From: an uncultured Cellvibrio sp.
Lineage (GTDB): Bacteria > Pseudomonadota > Gammaproteobacteria > Pseudomonadales > Cellvibrionaceae
Reading direction: 5' to 3'
Length of the DNA stretch: 64,000 bases
NCBI GenBank assembly: GCA_946481095.1
Contig: CAMLML010000002.1
Span: 40,369 to 104,368, forward strand
The notes under the pieces were generated by a model. That model ran no database searches. It worked only from the letters and a program-made list of their open reading frames with translations, and was not told where the DNA came from. Made by a program: the position numbers and the translations under genes. This document shows positions 9,021-15,807 of this stretch, in pieces; the first letter of the stretch is position 1, and each line of letters starts with the position of its first letter.

Positions 9021-9599
9021 TTAATATTCCAACGATAGTCTTTTTCGCGAATATGAAGCTTGTTGTAACACTGAATTATCGTTAAAAAAATGCACGCGAT
9101 TTTGTTCGAGACCCAGCAAGTAATCTTCAGTTAATAAGCTGTGGTGATGACTGTCAAGCAGTGTAAAATTTTCTTCATTTACACTTTTGGAATATTGGTG
9201 GATCAATACTCCGATTGTATTAGTTAATCGCCTTTCCAGAATTTCGGTAATAAATCCTGTCCATTTCTGGATCTCATCATGATTTGGTGAAGACTCATTT
9301 TTAATGGCCAGCTTTTGTTCGACCCATCTGGCAATCTTGGTGTCATTCCAGCCTTTTCGTTTTAATCGGGCAATTTCAATTTCCGGCTTTTGATCAAGAT
9401 TAATTTTGCATCGTGATCCCAGTAATGTTCCACAATCACACATGCCACTGGTGGTACAAAAATAAAGATAGTCACCCTCCAATTGTTTGGTGATTTGATT
9501 GCTCAGGTTGTACCAGCCAAAATGATGTTTTTTAGCGAGTTCACCTATCTTCGATGTTTGCGCTTTTTTAGGTAGAAGTACTGTAATAAACAAGCACAC
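9021..9599 (-). CDS. Hypothetical protein with a short cysteine motif
   Basis: 192 residues, no signal peptide or membrane segment apart from a short hydrophobic start. CTTSGMCDCGTLLGSRC (about residues 48-64) holds four cysteines and could bind a metal. A helical, charged middle (IEIARLKRKGWNDTKIARWVEQKLA) follows. I do not recognise a family. The GTG start at 9599 is supported by a good RBS (GAGGAAAGATT directly upstream). It lies between the DUF481 gene and the PQQ-dehydrogenase lipoprotein gene on the minus strand. Confidence 0.6.
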   Translation of the reverse strand: MCLFITVLLPKKAQTSKIGELAKKHHFGWYNLSNQITKQLEGDYLYFCTTSGMCDCGTLLGSRCKINLDQKPEIEIARLKRKGWNDTKIARWVEQKLAIKNESSPNHDEIQKWTGFITEILERRLTNTIGVLIHQYSKSVNEENFTLLDSHHHSLLTEDYLLGLEQNRVHFFNDNSVLQQASYSRKRLSLEY

Positions 9600-9636
9600 A
9601 ATCTTTCCTCAACTTTATCAATGGATACAGCAATAT

Positions 9637-12231
9637 TTAAGGGCATTGATTCAAACTGTTAATCCAGTTTTGAATCACACCCAAGCCTTGAGTGTCGGTA
9701 ATGCTGACGCCCAATGGTGGCATGCGGTGAATATCAGTGCGTGCCATACGCAAAGGAATAATCGATTCAGCTGCAACTCCCGGTTTTAATAAACGTGCAT
9801 TTGCAATTCCAAAATTACCGAGAGAAGGTAATTGATTACAATAACCTGCAGTAGCCCAATTGCTGGTGTACCGGAAATCCATTCCTCCGCGACCAGGGCC
9901 GTTGGGTTGATGGCAATTACTGCAATTGGTATGTAAATAAGCGCGTGCGCGGTCAGTCAGGTTTTCACTGCTGTGAGGGTTTGGCATTTGTGGCAGGTTG
10001 GTGTGAGAGCCGGGATTGCTGCTGAAATAATTCACTGTTGCCAATGTTTGAATTTGATTCGCAATTAAATTGCCGGGATAAATAAAATCGCGATTGATTT
10101 GTGCGGTTTCCAATCCCAATACCCGTTCCGATGCGGGGCTGCCATTGGGCGCTGTGTGGCAATTCATACACTGCGCGCGTGAAGGATATCGCCATTCTTG
10201 CGTTGAAACTGTTTTGGTTTTTCCTGCCGAAAGTAAATAGGCTTCGGTGCCTGTATCATTCCATTCGTAAGAATAACCGCCCCATTCACCATTTTGGTGG
10301 CGAACCAACAAACGTGTTTCAACCGGTGTGTTTTGCAGTAAAAATGTTTTGATTAATACACTGCCAATCGGAAATGACCATTGGCCGTTGGATTCAATCG
10401 TAATTTGTGTTCCATCTGGAATTGCAAAATAACGTTCTTTACTGGCGCCATCTGACCATAGTGGACTGTTGATATCGTAGGCCACAACACCTGATGCAGG
10501 TTCGCGAATATTTTGTGGATTAAAACAACCGGTTGCTGAAAGTGTTTCCGGGAAATTTCCTGCTGCTGGTGCGTTGGTGCGTACTAATTGTTCGAAGCCG
10601 CCCCAAGAGTGAATTCGCCAAATATTTCCAGCATTATCTTCGGATAATGTTGGTGACGAACCACCACCCGGAATTAAATCGACTGCTGATGCCACGCCAT
10701 TATTATCGTAATTAATTGTGGTGACGCCCGAACGAATAAAATCACCAAAAATATAACGGCCTTGTAATTCCGGCATAGCGGATCCGCGATAAACATATCC
10801 ACCAATAATTGCCACCCAACCATCAGCGCGCGTTAAATCGACCACTGGCGCCACAGATTGTTGACCGCGTATGCAATTGTTGCAGCGGTCCATATGACCT
10901 TCGCGGAAAGGCCAGCCATAATTACCGCCCAGTTGCACACGATTAATTTCTTCCCTGTCACCTTCACCTACATCACCCACCCAAAGTTCACCCGTCAAAC
11001 GATCAAAACTGGAACGCCATGGATTACGAAATCCTGATGCAAAAATTTCCGGAGCGCCGCCACCATTAGCGAAAGGATTATCAGCCGGTATGCCATAAGG
11101 TGAACCCGTATTGACATCGATACGCAAAATTTTTCCGTGCAAGGAATTCATATCCTGCGCAGGATTGGAAAAATTATTTGAAATAGGTACGCCGCCGCCA
11201 CCTTCACCTTTGTCGCCAAGCGAAATATATAAATAACCATCAACAGGACTGAAGCCAATCCAGCCGCCTTTATGATTTGTTGGCTGATGACTTAAGCGTG
11301 TGTCAGATGAATTACGTGGAGCCAAAATATCCACCGGATTACTAAAAGTTAATCCATCATTAGAAACCGTGTAACGACGCACTACAGTCACCATTGAAAC
11401 ACTGCTGTCAGTAATCCCGTAAGTTTGTCGCGATGCCGTTAGAAAAATATAAGCGTAACGATTGGTTGCAAAATTCGGATGAAACGCCATGCTCAGCGCG
11501 CCACCTTCACCAGCAGTCACCACTTGCGATGAAAAATCCACTGCCAAAGTGGAAGCTCCACCCAGTACAAAACTGCGAATACGTCCAGGGCGCTCCACCA
11601 CGTAATAACGATTATTAATTCCCGGCGCTTGTGTGAGATAAATCGGGCTATCTATGCCTGAAGGAATTCCTTGCACCCAATCAAAATTATAATTGCCAAG
11701 TGTCGATGCTGGCGCAGCCGGAGCGTTACAACTGGTATTGCTCGCCCGCGAAGTTAAACCCGAATCCACACGAGTAACTCCAGATGTAGAACTGGATGAA
11801 CTCGACAAAGAAGATGAGTTTGATGAAACACTTGAGCTTGATAAAGAAGAGCTGGATAAAGAAGATGAAAAACTCGAACTCGAACTCGAACTCGAACTCG
11901 AACTCGAACTCGAACGTGAGCTTGAATTGGAGCTCGATGAAGATGATCTGGAGCTGGATATAGAGCTTGAACGACTTGAACTGGAAATTGATGCCGAAAC
12001 TGAAATGCTGGTGGAACTTGAAATACTAATCGAGGAACTTCTTGAACTGGAAGATAAAGTAGAAGAAGACACTGAAGACGAAATTACTGAGCTGGAACCG
12101 ATTGAATTGGTGGTGCTGGAATTCACTGAATTCACACTCGAAGAATCCGAATTGGAACCGCCACCGGAACCACCGCAAGCAGAAAGTGCTAATGTACAAA
12201 CCAAATAAATTATTTTTATCCGGACAGTCAT
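9637..12231 (-). CDS. Poly-Ser lipoprotein: PQQ-type glucose/sorbosone dehydrogenase fused to a diheme cytochrome
   Basis: 864 residues. A lipoprotein leader ends in LALSAC (Cys19); the Gly/Ser and poly-Ser linker runs to about residue 165. A six-bladed propeller of the glucose/sorbosone dehydrogenase (PQQ) family follows (VVERPGRIRSF, AFHPNF, HKGGWIGFSPVDGYLYISLGDKGEGG, SGFRNPWRSSFD, GNYGWPFREGH). The C-terminal region carries two c-type heme sites, CMNCH (688-692) and CSNCH (770-774), in the arrangement of SO2930-type diheme proteins. It probably oxidises a sugar at the cell surface and passes electrons to the hemes. PQQ-linked enzymes are known to feed lytic polysaccharide oxygenases in Cellvibrio, but that link is inference here. 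The start at 12231 gives the lipobox; 12270 would add 13 residues ahead of it. Confidence 0.85.
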   Translation of the reverse strand: MTVRIKIIYLVCTLALSACGGSGGGSNSDSSSVNSVNSSTTNSIGSSSVISSSVSSSTLSSSSRSSSISISSSTSISVSASISSSSRSSSISSSRSSSSSSNSSSRSSSSSSSSSSSSSSFSSSLSSSSLSSSSVSSNSSSLSSSSSSTSGVTRVDSGLTSRASNTSCNAPAAPASTLGNYNFDWVQGIPSGIDSPIYLTQAPGINNRYYVVERPGRIRSFVLGGASTLAVDFSSQVVTAGEGGALSMAFHPNFATNRYAYIFLTASRQTYGITDSSVSMVTVVRRYTVSNDGLTFSNPVDILAPRNSSDTRLSHQPTNHKGGWIGFSPVDGYLYISLGDKGEGGGGVPISNNFSNPAQDMNSLHGKILRIDVNTGSPYGIPADNPFANGGGAPEIFASGFRNPWRSSFDRLTGELWVGDVGEGDREEINRVQLGGNYGWPFREGHMDRCNNCIRGQQSVAPVVDLTRADGWVAIIGGYVYRGSAMPELQGRYIFGDFIRSGVTTINYDNNGVASAVDLIPGGGSSPTLSEDNAGNIWRIHSWGGFEQLVRTNAPAAGNFPETLSATGCFNPQNIREPASGVVAYDINSPLWSDGASKERYFAIPDGTQITIESNGQWSFPIGSVLIKTFLLQNTPVETRLLVRHQNGEWGGYSYEWNDTGTEAYLLSAGKTKTVSTQEWRYPSRAQCMNCHTAPNGSPASERVLGLETAQINRDFIYPGNLIANQIQTLATVNYFSSNPGSHTNLPQMPNPHSSENLTDRARAYLHTNCSNCHQPNGPGRGGMDFRYTSNWATAGYCNQLPSLGNFGIANARLLKPGVAAESIIPLRMARTDIHRMPPLGVSITDTQGLGVIQNWINSLNQCP
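11873..11914. repeat. Hexanucleotide tandem repeat inside the poly-Ser linker
   Basis: Seven uninterrupted copies of CTCGAA (plus strand), which read as Ser-Ser codon pairs in the minus-strand lipoprotein gene. Length change by slippage would alter the linker by two serines per unit without breaking the frame. Confidence 0.85.
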
Positions 12232-12401
12232 GTCAGATCCCCATTCGTGATTAGCCAATATTTCAGGCAACTACAGACTGCCGAAAGTTATCCATTATTA
12301 AATGCCCATCTTGTTTTTCACTCAATACCGTTCATCCGGTAAAAAATTGCTTTGGTCGTAAAATATAAGGGACTTTTTACTGGAATCAGGACTGAACGAT
12401 T

Positions 12402-12426
12402 CGTCATCCTGCGAAGGCAGGGATCC
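12402..12426. repeat. Intergenic palindrome, CGTCATCC-type family
   Basis: A 25-bp copy containing CGTCATCCTGCG and GGCAGGGATCC. Relatives of the same family lie at 21897-21949, 32558-32583 and 33410-33437. It sits in the gap between the PQQ-dehydrogenase gene and slipin. Confidence 0.65.
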
Positions 12427-12458
12427 AGTATTAAATTTATAAAAATGATTTTGTCAAA

Positions 12459-12492
12459 ATAATAAAAAAACAGCGCAAGTTTCCCTGCGCTT
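12459..12492 (-). terminator. Intrinsic terminator after slipin
   Basis: On the minus strand, AGCGCA - 8-nt loop - TGCGCT, then G and seven Ts (TTTTTTT). It begins 6 bp after the slipin stop codon and marks the end of the rtcB/slipin transcription direction. Confidence 0.75.
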
Positions 12493-12497
12493 AATCA

Positions 12498-13661
12498 TTA
12501 ATTTCTCGCTGTGCGATCAGTTAACTTCACCATATCGTTCATCACGCCATCCAAGCCGCCATAGACGTTCAGAGTGTTGATGCGTGCGGTGATTTTTTCC
12601 AGCACTTCCAATTCTTTCAAGCGCAACAATACAGGGTTGCCTTCCATGACTTTTGCGGTGTTGTGCAAAGAACGTGTCGCCTGGGTTTCTTCCTGACGTT
12701 TGATCAAGTTGGCTTCGGCGACTTTCTGTGCTTCGACTACTTGAGTCAAAATCGCTTTCATTTCACCTGGCAAAATAATATCTCTCGCACCGACAGATTT
12801 TAATGCAATACCGTAAGCAATAGCTTTTTCGGCAACTATGTTTTGCACTTGTTGGTTCAACAAGTTTTTGTCGGCCAACAACTCATCCAATGTTTGAGTG
12901 CTCACAATGGTTCGCAAAGCCAATTGCAATTCGCGATACAAATAATCCTTGGTGTCAGCTAATTCTTGTCGAGCTAACTCAGCATTGGCAATTTGCCACA
13001 TGGCAGACAAGTTAACACGCAAGCTTACACGGTCTTTGGTCAAAATTTCCTGACCATTCACTTCCATATTTTGTAAACGCAAATCGTATTGTTTAACTTC
13101 AATCACGCGGTTGTATTTCCACCACATATGCAAACCAGGTTGCAAAGTACCTGCGCTGGAACCATCCACCATCAGAAAACCAATATGGCCTTCGGCTACA
13201 GTGCTGATTGCAATTGCGTTAATCGCTGATCGGCTCAACAAGGGATCGCGAATACTGGAAAACATACGCACCAATCGTTCAGGAATTTTGAAATCCTGAG
13301 TGATATCGATTTTTTCAACACTGATAGGATTGTGTTGTTTCCAATAAGCACCGCGTTGGGCAGGGCCTTTGATATCACGCAATACACCGTGTTGGTAAAT
13401 CAATGCGATTTCATTTTCATTGGTTTCCCAGGTTTGCACATAATCGGCAAACAAAGCGGGATGCACTTCCGCCAAAAATAAAATATCTTTATTGATACCA
13501 TCAGTCAGCGTGTTAGTCATATTGAAAGACTGCAATTGATATTGATCTTTCCAGTCCCACAACTTATGCACGCCAGCGGTTAAAATTTTTTGAAATTGCT
13601 GTTCTTTAAACAACAAGCCAATTTGTGAATCAGTAATCACATATTTTTTTACAAATTTCAT
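12498..13661 (-). CDS. Slipin (SPFH/band-7 domain protein) of the RNA-repair island
   Basis: 387 residues of the stomatin/slipin type. The N-terminal section is hydrophilic (KFVKKYVITDSQIGLLFKEQ) without an obvious transmembrane hairpin. The band-7 core runs through VEVKQYDLRLQNMEVNGQE, LTKDRVSLRVNLSAMWQI and TLDELLADKNLLNQQVQ, and a coiled, charged C-terminal part (VEAQKVAEANLIKRQEET) favours oligomerisation. SPFH proteins build membrane scaffolds. Slipin-like genes are a recurrent neighbour of rtcB/rtcR, and here rtcB lies 731 bp upstream on the same strand. The start at 13661 has an excellent RBS (AAGGAG); the codon at 13751 would add 30 poorly conserved residues. A terminator follows immediately. 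Confidence 0.85.
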   Translation of the reverse strand: MKFVKKYVITDSQIGLLFKEQQFQKILTAGVHKLWDWKDQYQLQSFNMTNTLTDGINKDILFLAEVHPALFADYVQTWETNENEIALIYQHGVLRDIKGPAQRGAYWKQHNPISVEKIDITQDFKIPERLVRMFSSIRDPLLSRSAINAIAISTVAEGHIGFLMVDGSSAGTLQPGLHMWWKYNRVIEVKQYDLRLQNMEVNGQEILTKDRVSLRVNLSAMWQIANAELARQELADTKDYLYRELQLALRTIVSTQTLDELLADKNLLNQQVQNIVAEKAIAYGIALKSVGARDIILPGEMKAILTQVVEAQKVAEANLIKRQEETQATRSLHNTAKVMEGNPVLLRLKELEVLEKITARINTLNVYGGLDGVMNDMVKLTDRTARN

Positions 13662-13772
13662 TTTGTTCTCCTTAAGTTTAAGTTGCAGAACCTCCACAGT
13701 TAATTGGCATTTGTGGATGACCTTTTCAGGTAAGTGATCAAAACGCATCACTTGCGTGAAAAAGCAGCGCCA

Positions 13773-13788
13773 TGCATGGCAATCGCCT
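13773..13788 (-). promoter_or_regulatory. Possible second sigma-54 promoter, upstream of slipin
   Basis: On the minus strand AGGCGA - 5 nt - ATGCA, with GG and GC separated by exactly 10 bp. It matches the invariant dinucleotides but not the full TGGCAC/TTGCA consensus. It lies about 110 bp before the slipin start and would let RtcR act on slipin independently of rtcB. Weak support. Confidence 0.3.
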
Positions 13789-13861
13789 GTTCGATAAAGT
13801 TTGAATTCTTGTGAAGGAGAAAAGATTTTTTATGGAAACAAAACCTTTAGTCTTCCCCCAA

Positions 13862-14019
13862 CTTCCCATGTTAGGGGAAGCAAGCATCCTGCTTTTTTCA
13901 AACCTTATCGAGGAGGTCTGCGATTTGTTCTTTCGAACGTTTTTTAGATACCTTAGAAGGGTATTGTCTATCGGCTATGCCGAATCTCAACCTAAATGAG
14001 ACGCTCACTGACAATGAGC
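13862..14019 (-). ncRNA. Array of seven tight hairpins downstream of the tRNA-like element
   Basis: Seven perfect stems lie head to tail: 14003-14019 (GCTCA/TGAGC), 13985-14001 (TCTCA/TGAGA), 13971-13983 (TCGGC/GCCGA, 3-nt loop), 13948-13964 (ATACC/GGTAT), 13927-13938 (GTTC-GAAA-GAAC, a GNRA tetraloop on the minus strand), 13882-13894 (AAGCA/TGCTT) and 13862-13880 (CTTCCC/GGGAAG). No convincing gene occupies this stretch. The minus strand is favoured because the adjacent tRNA-like element, rtcB and slipin are all read that way. I infer a structured non-coding RNA or a structured 5' leader of slipin; this was folded by eye only. Confidence 0.5.
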
Positions 14020-14021
14020 AT

Positions 14022-14095
14022 TGGAGCCAAAGTTGGATTTGAACCAACAACCCATGAATTTTAAGTTCATTGCTCTACCATTGAGCTAAATGGCA
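14022..14095 (-). tRNA. tRNA-like element, anticodon UAA, defective acceptor arm
   Basis: Read on the minus strand: D arm GCTC-AATGGTA-GAGC (with the GG of the D loop), anticodon arm ATGAA-CTTAAAA-TTCAT (U33, anticodon UAA), 5-nt variable loop, T arm GTTGG-TTCAAAT-CCAAC, all with perfect stems and U8/A9 in place. The acceptor is odd: GCCATT opposite TTTGGC gives four Watson-Crick pairs and two U-U mismatches, a 6-nt arm, then U and an encoded CCA. UAA would read leucine codons, but tRNA-Leu is class II with a long variable arm and this is not. It is more likely a tRNA mimic or a decayed tRNA than a working tRNA. Its place beside rtcB recalls the tRNA-like domain of bacterial Y RNA YrlA, encoded in the Salmonella rsr-yrlBA-rtcBA operon. 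Confidence 0.6.
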
Positions 14096-14152
14096 CTATC
14101 TGGTGAATCCAATTAATTGCGATACACAATAAATCAAAGATCTTTGTGTCAG

Positions 14153-14211
14153 TCAGTTAATGAAACTGAACCTTTGCGCTTAATTAAATTGTGAATAAAT
14201 CATCTATTCAC
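14153..14211 (-). other. Two further hairpins upstream of the tRNA-like element
   Basis: 14191-14211 forms a 7-bp stem with a 7-nt loop (GTGAATA/TATTCAC); 14153-14169 forms a 6-bp stem (TCAGTT/AACTGA). With the downstream array they extend the structured stretch to about 350 nt between rtcB and slipin. Flanking 14212-14273 is plain AT-rich sequence with a 16-bp palindrome at 14261-14276. Confidence 0.35.
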
Positions 14212-14273
14212 GGCACACCAAATTCTTTTAAAAATCTTTTTAAAACTTACTCTTGTTTTAGTGAAAAATTTTT

Positions 14274-14388
14274 CACCCCCTCCTAACCTCCCCCTTAGCA
14301 AGGGGGAGGAACCTGACTCCCTATTTAGTTCAATACGGAGTGAAATCTGTCCCCTCCCCTTGCCAAGGGGAGGGTTAGGGTGGGGTGA
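14274..14388. repeat. GC-rich intergenic palindrome (CCCTAACC/GGGGAGG family)
   Basis: Two C-rich/G-rich hairpins (14274-14310 and 14349-14388) in inverted order, ending 4 bp before the rtcB stop codon. The same family recurs at 20995-21034, 42266-42344, 42984-43021, 50236-50378 and 58453-58598, always beside genes. It may attenuate or stabilise the rtcB mRNA. Confidence 0.7.
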
Positions 14389-14392
14389 ATTT

Positions 14393-15613
14393 TCATCCCT
14401 TCACACAAAGCACCTGTTTCAATGTATGCACTATCTCAACCAAATCCGATTGTGCTTCCATTACTTTTTCGATGGGTTTGTAAGCTGATGGGGTTTCATC
14501 AATTACATCTTCATCTTTTCGGCATTCCACGCCTTCGGTGGCTTTCAAGTGTTCATCCAATGAAACCCGTCGTTTTGCTTCTGTACGTGACATCACGCGT
14601 CCTGCGCCGTGGCTGCAGCTACAAAAACTTTCTTCATTTCCCAATCCGCGAACGATAAAAGATTTTGCGCCCATGCTTCCCGGGATTATTCCCATCTCGC
14701 CTTTTTTTGCACTCACAGTACCTTTACGTGTTACCCAAACATCTTTTCCATAGTGATGTTCTTTGCTGATGTAGTTGTGGTGACAATTCACCGCTTCCAC
14801 ATGCGCTTCAAATGGAATTTTCAGCACATCACGAATCGCTTGTAAGGTTCTTGCCATCATCACTTCGCGATTCAATCGGGCAAAATCCTGCGCCCATGCA
14901 ACCGCTTCTACATAATCGCGAAAATGTTCACTTCCTTCGGGGATGTATGCCAAATCTCTATCGGGCAAATTAATCATCCAACGTTCCATATCTTTTTTAG
15001 CTTGCTCGATAAAATGAGTTCCGATTCGATTCCCGACACCGCGTGACCCGCTATGCAACATCACCCATACTGCATTGGTTTCATCCAAACAAATTTCAAT
15101 AAAATGATTTCCGCTTCCCAATGTTCCCAAATGATTCATGTTGTTGGTGTTTTTCAAAAATGGATGCTTTTCGCAAAGTGTTTGAAACCCTGTATCCAAA
15201 TTTGCCCATGCTTGAGTCACATCTTCAGGCGCATTTTTCCAGGAACCTTTATCTCTTCCTCCCTGCATCTTGGGTGTGCTTCCATGTGGAACGCGTTTTT
15301 CAATTTCGCTTCTTAATGTTGCCAATGAATCGGGCAATTGCGATGCATTCAAGGTGGTTTTCGCAGCCATCATTCCGCAACCCAAATCCACACCCACCGC
15401 TGCAGGAATCACCGCGCCGATAGTGGGAATAACGCTTCCAATTGTTGCTCCCTTACCCAAATGCACGTCCGGCATCACGGCGATCCACTTATGGATAAAA
15501 GGCATGCTCGCCATGTTGTTCACTTGTTTCCTTGCGTTCTCATCAAAACTCACCCCGCGTGTCCATGATTTCACCGGCGCCTGACCTTCTTTATGCATAA
15601 CTTCGTATTTCAT
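14393..15613 (-). CDS. rtcB: RtcB, RNA-splicing ligase
   Basis: A 406-residue GTP- and Mn-dependent RNA ligase. It joins 2',3'-cyclic phosphate (or 3'-phosphate) and 5'-OH RNA ends, so it repairs RNAs cut by many ribonucleases. Metal and catalytic residues are in place: VDLGCG (Asp76, Cys79), NHLGTLGSGNHFIE, VMLHSGSRGVG, VNCHHNYISKEHHYG and the guanylylated histidine in CSHGAGRVMSR near the C-terminus. The start at 15613 has the RBS AGGAAA. A near-consensus sigma-54 promoter lies 44-59 bp upstream and the rtcR activator gene is divergent. No rtcA (3'-phosphate cyclase) gene is present; the tRNA-like region and slipin follow on the same strand. Confidence 0.97.
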   Translation of the reverse strand: MKYEVMHKEGQAPVKSWTRGVSFDENARKQVNNMASMPFIHKWIAVMPDVHLGKGATIGSVIPTIGAVIPAAVGVDLGCGMMAAKTTLNASQLPDSLATLRSEIEKRVPHGSTPKMQGGRDKGSWKNAPEDVTQAWANLDTGFQTLCEKHPFLKNTNNMNHLGTLGSGNHFIEICLDETNAVWVMLHSGSRGVGNRIGTHFIEQAKKDMERWMINLPDRDLAYIPEGSEHFRDYVEAVAWAQDFARLNREVMMARTLQAIRDVLKIPFEAHVEAVNCHHNYISKEHHYGKDVWVTRKGTVSAKKGEMGIIPGSMGAKSFIVRGLGNEESFCSCSHGAGRVMSRTEAKRRVSLDEHLKATEGVECRKDEDVIDETPSAYKPIEKVMEAQSDLVEIVHTLKQVLCVKG

Positions 15614-15656
15614 GATCTTTCCTATCTATTCGTCGTTTCGTTGACAGGATGGTAAT

Positions 15657-15673
15657 TGCAATCGGGTTGCCAA
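15657..15673 (-). promoter_or_regulatory. Sigma-54 (-24/-12) promoter of rtcB
   Basis: On the minus strand TTGGCAA - 5 nt (CCCGA) - TTGCA: TGGCA and TTGCA elements with GG and GC 10 bp apart, which is the RpoN consensus at ideal spacing. Transcription would begin near 15645, about 32 nt before the rtcB start. The divergent gene encodes RtcR, a sigma-54 activator known to control rtc operons. Confidence 0.85.
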
Positions 15674-15807
15674 CTTTTGAATGCAATCGAAAAATATTTT
15701 TAAGTTATTGATTTTTAATGAATAAATAATTTTATTGTGTGATATGGAATTTAAAACTAGAATCTACTTTTGTTAAAAAATATCTAAATAGATAGGAATA
15801 TATCTAA

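Noticed and set aside
11693..12208. Open frame rich in Glu and Leu, opposite the poly-Ser linker
   Set aside because: It is the antisense image of serine codons (AGC/TCG giving EL repeats) of the lipoprotein gene, so it is composition, not a gene.
13811..13999. 62-codon plus-strand frame with an RBS-like GAAGGAG
   Set aside because: It lies inside the hairpin array, has no recognisable features, and is read against the tRNA-like element. Not enough to call a gene.
14041..14100. Ordinary tRNA-Leu call
   Set aside because: The variable arm is short and the acceptor is defective, so I report a tRNA-like element rather than a functional tRNA-Leu.
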